From contig NZ_AKIW01000079.1 in the NCBI RefSeq assembly GCF_000282635.1, positions 1 through 55,007 on the forward strand: a stretch of DNA of 55,007 nt, in the 5' to 3' direction. The translations under genes were made by a program, and so were the position numbers. The stretch comes from Variovorax sp. CF313 (GTDB lineage Bacteria; Pseudomonadota; Gammaproteobacteria; Burkholderiales; Burkholderiaceae_C). Shown piece after piece: positions 24,597-33,887 of this stretch. The notes under the pieces were generated by a model. The model saw only the letters and a list, made by a program, of their open reading frames with translations, ran no database searches and was not told where the DNA came from. How positions within the stretch are numbered: the stretch's first letter is position 1; the number at the start of each line of letters is the position of its first letter.

Positions 24597-24842
24597 TCAG
24601 GCCTGAGGATCACGCCCCCCAGGCCGGGTCATCCATTCGTCCACGAAAAACCGCGCACGGAACCTGACCCGTTCGAGCGCGGCTTCGCGCGAAGGCTGCT
24701 GCGCCAGCACGAACACACAGCGCTGCACCCGCCCCTGGCGGAGTTCGGCCTTGCCGGCGTAGGTGCCTTCCGGGGCCTTCTTGAGGTCCACTTGGCAAGT
24801 CCAGCCTTCGGGGAGATCGAAGTCGGAGAATTCGTGGGTCAT
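24597..24842 (-). CDS. Small hypothetical protein (81 aa)
   Basis: An 81-residue protein, MTHEFSDFDLPEGWTCQVDL onwards, rich in charged residues with a C-terminal basic stretch (ALERVRFRARFFVDEW). No signal peptide or membrane segment. It looks like the small conserved unknowns of Burkholderiales, but I do not recognise a family. It lies directly upstream of the GH15 gene in the same direction, ending 85 bp before the preferred GH15 start, and may share its promoter. Confidence 0.55.
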   Translation of the reverse strand: MTHEFSDFDLPEGWTCQVDLKKAPEGTYAGKAELRQGRVQRCVFVLAQQPSREAALERVRFRARFFVDEWMTRPGGRDPQA

Positions 24843-25077
24843 GGCAGATCGAAGAATAGTTCTCCGGGAGCCGCGGCTCGATCTTCCAGCCAGCGGTGCC
24901 AAGGGCCTTTTCCTGAAAATGTGACGATCGCCGGCCTCGAGGAACCACCACCAATGGGCGGGTGCCTGAGCGACCTCTACCAACGCCAGCAGACCGTCGA
25001 CACCAGTATGGGCGGGCCACCTTAAGCCCAGCTGAAGAACCCGCCGGACGAGTTGAAAATTCAAGCAAGAATTGCGA

Positions 25078-25860
25078 ATGCAACTGCAGATCGACTCGCG
25101 CCAGGTCCACCTGTGGCACCTGTACGTTCCCGACCAGGACGCCCCCGCCCACGAAGAAGCCATGGCCCTGCTGACGCCCGAGGAGCGCGAAAAGCACGGG
25201 CGCTTCCGCTTCGCCCGCGACAGGCGCCGGTACCTCATGACGCGGTGGCTGATCCGCTCGCTGCTCTCCCGCTACGCGCCCATCGCGCCGCGCGACTGGC
25301 GGTTCGAAACCAACGCCTATGGGCGCCCGCGGATCGCCAATGCGCTGCTGCAGGCGAAGCGTCTTCGCTTCAACATTTCGCACAGCGCCTCGCTCATCGT
25401 GGTGGCGCTGACGGTCGAGCGCGAGGTGGGCGTGGACGTCGAACACACGGCCAGGGCCGCCCCGCTGGAGATTGCGCAGCAGTTCTTTTCCGCCGACGAG
25501 GCGCAGGCGCTGCGGCAGCTTCCGGCCGAGCTTCAGCCCTCCCGGTTCTGGGATCTCTGGACGCTCAAGGAAAGCTACATCAAGGCGCGCGGCATGGGGT
25601 TGTCGCTTCCGCTGGACCGGTTCTCCTTCAGTTTCGAAGGCGCGCATGAGGTGGCAGTCGGCTTCGAGGACGGCCTCGACGACTCAGCTGCGCGCTGGCG
25701 GTTCTGGCAGCTCCAGCCGGACAACGCGCATGCCGTGGCCCTCTGCCTGGAGTGCGTGCAACCGGAAGGCGTGCAACTCGTGTGCTGGAAGGCATCGCCG
25801 CTGCTTGCCTCGGTCGAAGAGTTCCAGAGCGCGGTGACGCGCCGGTCACCGGGCGGTTGA
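25078..25860 (+). CDS. 4'-phosphopantetheinyl transferase (Sfp type)
   Basis: A 260-residue phosphopantetheinyl transferase that moves the CoA-derived arm to carrier-protein serines. The Mg-binding VGVDVEHT is near residue 118 and the second motif FWDLWTLKESYIKARG is near 162; the FNISHSASLIVVAL stretch before them is the P2 region of Sfp-like enzymes. A full-length, Sfp-size protein, so it could serve secondary metabolite synthases (polyketide or non-ribosomal peptide) elsewhere in the genome; none are in this window. Start: ATG 25078, with an in-frame TTG 6 bp earlier. Confidence 0.92.
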   Translation: MQLQIDSRQVHLWHLYVPDQDAPAHEEAMALLTPEEREKHGRFRFARDRRRYLMTRWLIRSLLSRYAPIAPRDWRFETNAYGRPRIANALLQAKRLRFNISHSASLIVVALTVEREVGVDVEHTARAAPLEIAQQFFSADEAQALRQLPAELQPSRFWDLWTLKESYIKARGMGLSLPLDRFSFSFEGAHEVAVGFEDGLDDSAARWRFWQLQPDNAHAVALCLECVQPEGVQLVCWKASPLLASVEEFQSAVTRRSPGG

Positions 25861-26196
25861 TTCCCGGGGCGGAACGGTCTTCCAAATTTCGCGCGAGGCT
25901 GATCGCGGGCTTTGTCAAGCGGCATGCCCGCCATGGAACATCGTTTCCATAAATATCTCGCAAGTAAATCGATGCACTAAAAAGAGCTATCGATTGCTTT
26001 CCTTCTGTGAGAAACAGATGTCCATTACCACCAAAATCTACGATTGACAAAGTAATTTTCCATGGTAAACATTCAATTCATTAGTAACTTGTTATTACTA
26101 TTAATAAATAATCCGCGTTTGAAAATTTAAATCAATTCGACAAACTGCCTCCTAAAAGCGACAAGGCAGATTGCAATCGCCCACCCCCAAATTAAC

Positions 26197-26220
26197 ATTT
26201 GTTTGCAACAACTAACAAAT
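26197..26220. promoter_or_regulatory. Inverted repeat upstream of the adhesin
   Basis: ATTTGTT (26197-26203) and AACAAAT (26214-26220) are perfect complements around a 10-bp spacer. Possible operator; it could also be a chance palindrome in AT-rich DNA. Confidence 0.35.
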
Positions 26221-26235
26221 AGTGCGCAGGGACAA

Positions 26236-26247
26236 GGTCCTAGGACC
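26236..26247. promoter_or_regulatory. 12-bp perfect palindrome GGTCCTAGGACC
   Basis: A perfect palindrome whose last base is 33 bp before the ATG at 26281. Its centre CTAG is rare in genomes of this kind, so it is a good candidate for a regulator site or a short transcript structure near the adhesin start. Confidence 0.45.
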
Positions 26248-26280
26248 GATCACTGATTTTTTAATTGGATGGATGGGGTC

Positions 26281-29200
26281 ATGAATAAAACTTATCGCTC
26301 ACTCTGGAATGAGTCCCTTGGCGCCTGGGTCGCCGCGTCGGAAAACACACGGGCCTGCGGCAAGCGCGGCGGGAGTTCCGTGGCGGCCGCCGGCGCGACC
26401 GACGCGCTGACATTGCCCGCATCGGGACACTTGAGGGCCGGGATCGTGAGCGCGCTGCTGGCGCTAGGCGGGATCGGATGGTCTTCGCTGGCGCAGGCGC
26501 AGGCAGTGAACTGCGGTGCGGCGCCTTACAACGCATACAACGGCACGGCTTCGTGCATGGGCCTTAGCTCCGCAGCGTCGGGAATCGGGGCCACCGCGCT
26601 GGGCTCTCTCGCGCAAGCCCAACTGCTCGGCGGACTCGCCGTGGGATATGCCTCCCTCAGCGCCGGGCAGAATTCCATTTCGCTGGGCTTCCAGGCTTAT
26701 TCCTCCGCCATCAATTCCATCTATCTGGGTGCTCGTACTGGGCCGACGACAGGGGCACTTGCCGGCGGCGCCATCGGAATTGGTACGGACGTGACCGCCA
26801 GCGGCGGCAATGCCTTTGCAGCGGGCTCGTTCGCCAGCGCCAGCGGGGACAACGCCGTCTCCCTGGGCGCAGGCTCAAGTGCGGCCGGATTGCGCAGCGT
26901 CGCCCTGGGGTACCAGGTGAACGCGGCCGCATTGGATACCGTCGCCCAAGGCACTTCTGCCACCGCGACAGCCCAGAATGCCATTGCCATCGGCTTCCAG
27001 TCGATCGCGACCCAGCTGAATTCGCTCTACCTCGGATCGCGCACGGCTCCGGGCACGGGGGCCACAGGGGTCGGTGCCGTTGCCATCGGCACCGACGTGA
27101 CAGCATCCCAGACCAACACTACCGCCCTCGGCTTCCAGAGCAAAGCAACCGCGGCGAATTCGGCAGCTCTCGGCCCGAACGCCGCGGCTTCGGGCACTGC
27201 AGCAGTGGCGCTGGGCTCCGGCGCAGTCGCGAGCAACACCAACGCGGTCGCACTTGGCGCCGCCGCCCAGGCTACTGCTGCCGGCGCCAGCGCCCTGGGC
27301 ACCTTCGCCAATGCCGCGGGCGGGAACTCCACCGCGGTCGGCGTCAGTTCGACGGCCACCGGTGCGCGTGCGTTCGCCGGCGGCTGGGGAGTTCAGGCGG
27401 GAGGTACCGATTCCGCGGCCATCGGCACACGGGCCAACGCGGCAGGCATCAGTTCAGCAGCGCTCGGCAACCTTGCCAATGCCTCGGCCGACTTCTCGCT
27501 GGCCATGGGCAATCAGGCTGTCTCGAGCGGCGTCGGCTCGGTCGCGTCGGGGTCGGGGGCCAACGCCGCGGCCGACGGCACCGTGGCGATGGGCAACAAC
27601 GCCACGGCGACTATCGCACGCGCAACCGCGTTGGGGTTCGGCACACTGGCGTCCGACCAGAACGCCACCGCACTGGGCGCGCTCGCCAGTGCGACCGCAG
27701 CGCAGGCGATCGCGATCGGCAGCAGCGCCAAGGCCTCGGCGCTCAATGCGATCGCCATGGGCAACGGCGCCGTCGCCAATTCCGGCGATGCAGTCTCGAT
27801 CGGCACCGGCTCCACGGCCACCGGCGGCAGAGCAGTGGCCATCGGCGCCGGAAACGTCGCCAACGGCAATGGTGCCGTGGCGATCGGCGACCCGAACACC
27901 GCCACCGGCAACGGTGCGATCGCGAATGGCCTGGACAACACAGCCACGGGCGACGGCTCCGTGGCCATGGGCAACACCAACATGGTCGGCGGTGGCGGCC
28001 AGGCGGTCAGCACCGCCGGCACGGCGGCGCGTGGCGCGGTGGGTATCGGCTTCCAGAACACCGTGGTCGGCCAGGGCAGCGTCGCGCTCGGCAGCACCAG
28101 CAAGGCACTGGCGGCGGGCGCCGTCGCCCTCGGCGATACGGCCATTGCCAACAATGCAAGGGACGTGGCGCTGGGTTCCGGCAGCGTGACGGACACGGCC
28201 GTCGGCACGGCCAGCGCGGTGATCGGCGGTACCACCTACAACTTCGCCGGCACCACGCCAACCAGCACGATCAGCGTGGGCAGCGGGGGCAACGAGCGGA
28301 CCATCACCAACGTGGCGGCGGGGCGGATCTCTTCGAGTTCGACCGATGCCATCAACGGTTCGCAGCTCTACGCCACCAACCAGGCGGTGCAGGCCATCGC
28401 GGCCAGCACGCCCACCCACTACTACAGCGTAAACGACGGCGGTACGCAGCAGGCGAACTACACGAACAACGGCGCGACCGGCGCGAATTCGTTGGCGGCC
28501 GGCGTCGCCGCGTCGGCTTCGGGCGATCAGTCCGTGGCGCAGGGCTTCCAGTCGAGCGCATCGGCCGGCGACGCCATTGCGATCGGCACCGGCACCAAGG
28601 CGTCGGCGGTCAGCAGCACCGCGATCGGCGTCAACGCCGTGGCATCGGGCGTCAGCGGCTCCACGGCGGTGGGCGCCTTCTCCAACGCCAGTGCCACCAA
28701 CAGCCTGGCGGTCGGCGAATTTGCCAGCGCATCCGGCGTGAACGCCTCGGCCGTCGGCCCCGGCGCGAACGCCGCGGCAGCGCGTGCCACGGCGCTCGGC
28801 AATGCCTCGTCCGTCGCGGCTGCGGGCGGCGTCGCCGTGGGCGACACGGCCAGCGCCAAGGCGGCGGACAGCGTGGCGGTGGGCGCGAATTCGGTTGCCA
28901 ACAACGCCGGTGACGTGGCACTTGGTTCTGGCTCGACCACCGCCACGGCCGTCGGCACGGCCAGCGCCGTGATCAACGGCAAGACGTACAACTTCCAGGG
29001 CACCACGCCGGCTTCGACGGTGAGCGTGGGCACGGTGGGTGCCGAGCGCACGATCACCAACGTTGCAGCCGGCCGGATCTCCGGCACCAGCACCGACGCG
29101 ATCAACGGCAGCCAGCTGTTCGCCACCAACGCCGCGATCGATGATGTAGCCACCACGGCCAACAAAGGTTGGAACGTGACCACAGGCCAGACAGGCACCG

Positions 29201-32200
29201 GCACGGTCACAGGCACCAGCGTGCAGAACATCGCCCCGGGCGGCACCGCCACCTACACGGCGGGCAACAACATCGCCATCACGCAGAACGGTGCAGAGGT
29301 GCAGATCGCCACCAGCGCCACGCCCAACTTCACCAGCGTGACCACGGGCGGCACAGTGCTGAACAACAACGGCCTGACGATCACGGGCGGACCGAGCGTG
29401 ACCAACACCGGCATCAACGCCGGCAACACGGTCATCACCAACGTGGCACCCGGCGTGGCGCCCACCGATGCGGTGAACGTGACCCAGCTGGGCGACACGG
29501 TGGCGGCCAACAAGACCAAGTACTACAGCGTGAACGACAACGGGGTGGCGGGAGCCAACGTCAACAACGACGGCGCGCAGGGCATCAACTCCATCGCCGC
29601 GGGCGTGGGTGCGAGCACCACCAAGGCGGCCACCGGCAGCGTGGCCATGGGCAACAACGCCGCGGCCAGCGTCGTCAACGGGCTGGCGCTGGGCTCCGGC
29701 GCGGCGGCGGGTACCAACGCGGGCGACGTGGCACTGGGCTCCGGCTCGGTCACGGCGGCCGTGGTCAACACCCCCGGCGTGACCATCAACGGCACGCCCC
29801 ACACCTTCCAGGGCACCACTGCGACGAGCACCGTGAGCGTGGGCGCGGTGGGCGCCGAGCGCACGATCACCAACGTCGCAGCCGGCCGGATTTCCAACAC
29901 CTCGACCGACGCGATCAACGGCTCGCAGCTGTTCGCCACCAATGCCGAGCTGGCCAACATCGGCTCCACGGCCAGCAAGGGCTGGAACATGACCACGGCC
30001 CGGACAGGCACGGGCACGGCGACGGGCACCAGCGTGCAGAACATCGCCCCGGGCGGCACCGCCACCTACACGGCGGGCGACAACATCGCCATCACGCAGA
30101 ACGGTGCAGAAGTGCAGATCGCCACCAGCGCCACGCCCAACTTCACCAGCGTGACCACGGGCGGCACCGTGCTGAACAACAACGGCCTCACGATCACGGG
30201 CGGACCGAGCGTGACGAACACCGGGATCAATGCCGGCAACACGGTCATCACCAACGTGGCGCCCGGCGTGGCGCCCACCGATGCGGTGAACGTGAGCCAG
30301 CTGACCACGCAGGTGAATGCGTCCAAGATCCACTACTACAGCGTGAACGACAACGGCACGCAGCAGGGGAACTATGCGAACGATGGGGCCACGGGCATCA
30401 ATGCCCTGGCTGCCGGCGTGAACGCCCTGGCCGCGGGTGCAAGCGGCATTGCCATGGGCAACGGCGCGCGCGCCAGCGCCGCTGACACCATCGCCATCGG
30501 CAGCACTGCGACGGCCGATTCGGCGGAGGCGGTGGCCATCGGCAAGAACGCGAAGGCCACAGGCGGCAAGGCGATCTCGATCGGCTCGGGCAACACGGCC
30601 TACGGCGACGGGGCTGTTGCCATCGGCGATCCGAGCTATGCCAGCGGTACCGGTGCCTTTACCGGCGGTGCCAACAACATCGCCAACAGCGACGGCACGG
30701 CCTCGGCCACTGCGGCCAACCAGGCCAATGGTGCAGTCGCCATCGGCAATGGCAACAAGGCGATCGGCCAGGGCTCGGTGGCACTGGGCAACGGCTCCAC
30801 GGCCGGTGCGGCCGGCAAGGCCGGCAGCGTGGCCATCGGCGATGCAGCGACGGCGACTGCCAATGCGGGCGATGTGGCGCTGGGCTCCGGCTCGATCACC
30901 ACGGCGGCCGTCGGCACGGCCAGCGCGACCATCAACGGCAAGACCTACAACTTCCAGGGCACCACGCCGGCGAGCACGGTGAGCGTCGGCGCGCCGGGGG
31001 CGGAGCGCACGATCACCAACGTGGCCGCCGGCCGGATCTCCAACACCAGCACCGATGCGATCAACGGCTCGCAGCTGTTCGCCACCAACCAGTCGATCGA
31101 GGACCTCAGCACGACGGTCACGACCAACAAGACCAAGTACTACAGCGTCAACTCCACCGGCGGCACCAACGAAGACAACCTCGGCGCCACCGGCGCCAAC
31201 GCCATCGCGTCGGGCAAGAACGCGGCGGCGGCCGGCGCTTCGGCGGTGGCCATCGGCCTGGGGGCCACGGCCGCGGACGCCAACAGCGTGGCGCTGGGCG
31301 CAGGTTCGGCCACGGCCGCTGCAGTGGGGACTGCGAGCACGACGATCAACGGCACGACCTACAACTTCCAGGGCACCACCCCGGTGGGCACGGTCAGCGT
31401 GGGCACGGTCGGAGCCGAACGCACCATCACCAACGTGGCCGCCGGCCGGATCTCCAACACCAGCACCGATGCGATCAACGGCTCGCAGCTGTTCGCCACC
31501 AACCAGTCGATCGAGAATCTCAGCACCACGGTCACGGCCAACAAGATCAGGTACTACAGCGTCAACTCCACCGGCGGCGGCAACGAAGACAACCTCGGTG
31601 CGACGGGTGCCGATGCCATCGCGTCGGGCAAGGATGCGAGCGCAACGGTTGCCGGTGCGGTGGCCATCGGTTCGGGTGCCGTCTCCGACCGGGCGGTCGC
31701 GCCTTCCACCGGCAGCATTCCGGCCGGCAGTTCGCTGATCTCCTACAACACCACCGACCGCACCCTGCTGGGCGCACTGTCGGTCGGCAGTGCGACCACC
31801 TACCGCCAGATCACCAACGTGGCCGACGGCACGCAAGCGCAGGACGCGGTCACGGTGCGGCAGCTGTCTGGCGCGTTGACGTCCTTCGCGGTGACGCCGA
31901 CGCTGTACTTCCATGCCAACTCCGCCGCGGCGGACTCGCTGGCCATTGGCGCGGAGTCGGTGGCCGTGGGGCCGCAGACCGTGGTCAACGGCAACAACGG
32001 CGTGGGCATCGGCAACGGCGCGGTGGTGCAGCAAAGCGCGCCGGGCGGCATTGCGATCGGCCAGGGCGCGACCTCGCACATGGCCGACTCCATCGCGCTG
32101 GGCACGCAGTCGTCGGCCGCCGCCGTGCAAGGCGTGGCGCTGGGCGCGGGCACCAGCGTGACGCAGGCCGGCGGCGTGGCGCTGGGCGCGGGCTCGGTGG

Positions 32201-32871
32201 CCTCCACCGCCGCGGGCGTGGCCGGCTACATCCCGCCCACCGCCACTGCCGCGCAGCGCATTGCCATCGGCGCGACCACCAGCACGCTGGCGGCGGTATC
32301 GGTGGGCAATGCAGCCAGCGGCCAGTTCCGGCAGATCACCGGCGTGGCCGCGGGCACGGCCGACAGCGATGCGGTCAACGTTTCACAGCTGCGGGGTGTA
32401 CAGGGCACGGTCGCTGCGATCGACCAGTCGGCGGTCAAGTACGACAGCAATGCGGACGGCACGATCAACCACAACAGCGTGACGATGGGCGGCAGCAACG
32501 CCACCGGCCCGGTCACGGTGCACAACGTGGCGCCGGGCGTGGCGGGCACCGACGCCGTCAACGTGAACCAGTTGAACGCGGTCAGCGGCGGCCTGAACAA
32601 CCGCATCGATGCGACCAACAGCCGCATCGACAACGTCGAGAAGAACGCGTATGCCGGCGTTGCCGCGGCCATGGCCCTGCAGATGCCTGCGAGCTACGTT
32701 CCGGGCAAGACGGTCATGCGCATCGGCGCGGGCTCCTTCAAGGGCCAGGGCGCGGTGGGCATCAGTTTCCGGCGCACCTCCGAGAACAACGCCTGGAGCA
32801 TCACCGGCGGCGTGGCCACCAGCCGTGCCGGGGTGGGCGCCACCGTTGGCGCGGAATGGGTCTTCAACTGA
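26281..32871 (+). CDS. Trimeric autotransporter adhesin (YadA/Hia/AtaA type)
   Basis: A protein of about 2196 residues. It begins with an extended signal peptide region (MNKTYRSLWNESLGAWVAAS), then a hydrophobic core and AQAQA cleavage site near residue 76. Most of the body consists of YadA-like head repeats with the ALG/AIG pattern every 14-16 residues, interrupted by neck modules (AERTITNVAAGRIS followed by STDAINGSQLFATN, and related). The C-terminus has a coiled-coil stalk (NRIDATNSRIDNVEKNAYAG) and a four-strand YadA anchor ending in GATVGAEWVFN. Three chains form an outer-membrane fibre for adhesion to surfaces or hosts. ATG 26281 (MNKTYR) follows GGATGG and is preferred over ATG 26269. 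The next gene is a likely assembly partner. Confidence 0.95.
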   Translation: MNKTYRSLWNESLGAWVAASENTRACGKRGGSSVAAAGATDALTLPASGHLRAGIVSALLALGGIGWSSLAQAQAVNCGAAPYNAYNGTASCMGLSSAASGIGATALGSLAQAQLLGGLAVGYASLSAGQNSISLGFQAYSSAINSIYLGARTGPTTGALAGGAIGIGTDVTASGGNAFAAGSFASASGDNAVSLGAGSSAAGLRSVALGYQVNAAALDTVAQGTSATATAQNAIAIGFQSIATQLNSLYLGSRTAPGTGATGVGAVAIGTDVTASQTNTTALGFQSKATAANSAALGPNAAASGTAAVALGSGAVASNTNAVALGAAAQATAAGASALGTFANAAGGNSTAVGVSSTATGARAFAGGWGVQAGGTDSAAIGTRANAAGISSAALGNLANASADFSLAMGNQAVSSGVGSVASGSGANAAADGTVAMGNNATATIARATALGFGTLASDQNATALGALASATAAQAIAIGSSAKASALNAIAMGNGAVANSGDAVSIGTGSTATGGRAVAIGAGNVANGNGAVAIGDPNTATGNGAIANGLDNTATGDGSVAMGNTNMVGGGGQAVSTAGTAARGAVGIGFQNTVVGQGSVALGSTSKALAAGAVALGDTAIANNARDVALGSGSVTDTAVGTASAVIGGTTYNFAGTTPTSTISVGSGGNERTITNVAAGRISSSSTDAINGSQLYATNQAVQAIAASTPTHYYSVNDGGTQQANYTNNGATGANSLAAGVAASASGDQSVAQGFQSSASAGDAIAIGTGTKASAVSSTAIGVNAVASGVSGSTAVGAFSNASATNSLAVGEFASASGVNASAVGPGANAAAARATALGNASSVAAAGGVAVGDTASAKAADSVAVGANSVANNAGDVALGSGSTTATAVGTASAVINGKTYNFQGTTPASTVSVGTVGAERTITNVAAGRISGTSTDAINGSQLFATNAAIDDVATTANKGWNVTTGQTGTGTVTGTSVQNIAPGGTATYTAGNNIAITQNGAEVQIATSATPNFTSVTTGGTVLNNNGLTITGGPSVTNTGINAGNTVITNVAPGVAPTDAVNVTQLGDTVAANKTKYYSVNDNGVAGANVNNDGAQGINSIAAGVGASTTKAATGSVAMGNNAAASVVNGLALGSGAAAGTNAGDVALGSGSVTAAVVNTPGVTINGTPHTFQGTTATSTVSVGAVGAERTITNVAAGRISNTSTDAINGSQLFATNAELANIGSTASKGWNMTTARTGTGTATGTSVQNIAPGGTATYTAGDNIAITQNGAEVQIATSATPNFTSVTTGGTVLNNNGLTITGGPSVTNTGINAGNTVITNVAPGVAPTDAVNVSQLTTQVNASKIHYYSVNDNGTQQGNYANDGATGINALAAGVNALAAGASGIAMGNGARASAADTIAIGSTATADSAEAVAIGKNAKATGGKAISIGSGNTAYGDGAVAIGDPSYASGTGAFTGGANNIANSDGTASATAANQANGAVAIGNGNKAIGQGSVALGNGSTAGAAGKAGSVAIGDAATATANAGDVALGSGSITTAAVGTASATINGKTYNFQGTTPASTVSVGAPGAERTITNVAAGRISNTSTDAINGSQLFATNQSIEDLSTTVTTNKTKYYSVNSTGGTNEDNLGATGANAIASGKNAAAAGASAVAIGLGATAADANSVALGAGSATAAAVGTASTTINGTTYNFQGTTPVGTVSVGTVGAERTITNVAAGRISNTSTDAINGSQLFATNQSIENLSTTVTANKIRYYSVNSTGGGNEDNLGATGADAIASGKDASATVAGAVAIGSGAVSDRAVAPSTGSIPAGSSLISYNTTDRTLLGALSVGSATTYRQITNVADGTQAQDAVTVRQLSGALTSFAVTPTLYFHANSAAADSLAIGAESVAVGPQTVVNGNNGVGIGNGAVVQQSAPGGIAIGQGATSHMADSIALGTQSSAAAVQGVALGAGTSVTQAGGVALGAGSVASTAAGVAGYIPPTATAAQRIAIGATTSTLAAVSVGNAASGQFRQITGVAAGTADSDAVNVSQLRGVQGTVAAIDQSAVKYDSNADGTINHNSVTMGGSNATGPVTVHNVAPGVAGTDAVNVNQLNAVSGGLNNRIDATNSRIDNVEKNAYAGVAAAMALQMPASYVPGKTVMRIGAGSFKGQGAVGISFRRTSENNAWSITGGVATSRAGVGATVGAEWVFN
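29221..29480 (+). repeat. Adhesin internal repeat A, copy 1
   Basis: Matches 30034-30293 with 8 mismatches by my count, at an offset of 813 bp (271 codons). It covers the VQNIAPGGTATYTAGNNIAI to TDAVNV segment; surrounding sequence on both sides is more loosely similar. Confidence 0.85.
30034..30293 (+). repeat. Adhesin internal repeat A, copy 2
   Basis: Second copy of the 813-bp-offset repeat. Seven of the eight differences from copy 1 are silent; the only residue change is Asn to Asp in the TAG(N/D)NIAI stretch. Confidence 0.85.
31012..31101 (+). repeat. Adhesin internal repeat B, copy 1
   Basis: Ninety bases identical to 31426-31515 at an offset of 414 bp (138 codons), encoding the neck module ITNVAAGRIS through NQSIE. 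Confidence 0.8.
31426..31515 (+). repeat. Adhesin internal repeat B, copy 2
   Basis: Exact second copy of the 90-base neck-module repeat at 31012; the following stalk-linking sequence (YYSVNSTGG) is also nearly the same. Confidence 0.8.
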
Positions 32872-32903
32872 TCGCCATACGGATGAACTGGACGAACTCC
32901 ATC

Positions 32904-33794
32904 ATGAACAAGCCTCTTCAAACCAAGACTTTCTTCACGGTCCGTACCGCACCGCTCGCCGCGCTCTGCCTCGCGGCACTCGTGGCCGGCGGCTGCGCCA
33001 ACCCGAGCTACACCATCACGCCGGAGATGCAGGCCAGGGCCGCTTCGGAGAACCCGGCACCGCCGAAGGACGAGGACTTCCCCGCGCTCGACTCGGCCAA
33101 ATGGCAGCAAGGCGCCTTTCCGAGCCTCGAGGCCCTGCGCGCCATGCGTGCCGGCATGGGCAAGGACCAGGTGCGCGAGCTGCTGGGCTTTCCGCACTTT
33201 CGCGAAGGCCTGGGCGGCGTGCGCGAGTGGAACTACATCTTCCACTTTCGCACCAGCGCCGGTCCGGAATACATCACCTGCCAGTACATGGTCCGCTTCA
33301 ATGCAGACGTGCTGACCAACGGCATGTACTGGAAGGGACCGGGCTGCGCGGACCTGCTCAAGCCGATGGCCGCGACGAAGCCCGCCGCTACCGTCCAGCC
33401 GGTGGTTCTGCCTGCAAAGACGACGCTCGGCGCCGACGGCCTGTTCCGCTTCGACGGCCGCTCGCTGGCCGACCTGCTGCCCGAAGGCCGGCGCAAACTG
33501 GACGCACTGGCAAGCGACCTCGGGAGCAGCGCCAGACCGGTGGACTCGATCAGGGTGACCGGGCATACCGACCGGCTCGGCAGCAACAGCTACAACCAGG
33601 CGCTCTCGCTGGCGCGCGCCAGCACCGTGCGCGACTACCTGGTGCAGGCCGGCGTGCCGGCGCAGGCTGTGCAGGTGCAGGGCAAGGGCGAATCGGAGCC
33701 GAAGGTGCAGTGCACACAGACGAGGCGCGCGGACCTGATCGACTGCCTCGCCCCGAACCGCCGCGTGGAGATCGAGGTGTCTGCGCAGCGGTGA
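32904..33794 (+). CDS. tpgA: TpgA-like lipoprotein: BamE (SmpA/OmlA) domain plus OmpA C-terminal domain
   Basis: A 296-residue exported protein. A basic start and hydrophobic stretch end in ALVAGGC, a plausible though non-ideal lipobox with Cys31. Next comes a BamE/SmpA-OmlA-like unit (GMGKDQVRELLGFPHFREGL, NYIFHFR), then an OmpA-like peptidoglycan-binding domain (DSIRVTGHTDRLGSNSYNQA, SLARASTVRDYL, PNRRVEIEV). This domain pair is that of TpgA, the partner that anchors the trimeric autotransporter AtaA of Acinetobacter to peptidoglycan. It starts 32 bp after the adhesin stop, so the two are one operon and the role is likely conserved. ATG 32883 is an alternative start, which would add seven residues. 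Confidence 0.85.
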   Translation: MNKPLQTKTFFTVRTAPLAALCLAALVAGGCANPSYTITPEMQARAASENPAPPKDEDFPALDSAKWQQGAFPSLEALRAMRAGMGKDQVRELLGFPHFREGLGGVREWNYIFHFRTSAGPEYITCQYMVRFNADVLTNGMYWKGPGCADLLKPMAATKPAATVQPVVLPAKTTLGADGLFRFDGRSLADLLPEGRRKLDALASDLGSSARPVDSIRVTGHTDRLGSNSYNQALSLARASTVRDYLVQAGVPAQAVQVQGKGESEPKVQCTQTRRADLIDCLAPNRRVEIEVSAQR

Positions 33795-33887
33795 ACTCCG
33801 CGGCGGGCCATGCCGAACGCACGGTCCGCCGGCGGTTTCGACCGTAAGATGGCGCCGCGCCGCCGCAGAGCGGTGTCTGGAGACACG

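Larger units (their letters stand above)
25861..26280. other. AT-rich leader region of the adhesin gene
   Basis: Between the Sfp gene and the adhesin the composition drops sharply from very GC-rich to mostly A and T from about 25945 on, with runs such as TTATTACTATTAATAAATAA. I see no gene in it. It holds an inverted repeat at 26197-26220 and a perfect palindrome at 26236-26247. A long AT-rich upstream region in a GC-rich genome suits a silenced (H-NS-like) promoter of a surface adhesin. Confidence 0.7.

Noticed and set aside
27454..32130. A 1558-codon open frame antisense to the adhesin
   Set aside because: It exists because the adhesin's repeated, GC-biased codons avoid stops on the other strand. 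The product is rich in His, Arg and Gly without any family pattern.
26281..32871. Periodic repeats that might be taken for a CRISPR or satellite array
   Set aside because: The periods are whole codons, unequal, and match the head and neck modules of a trimeric autotransporter.
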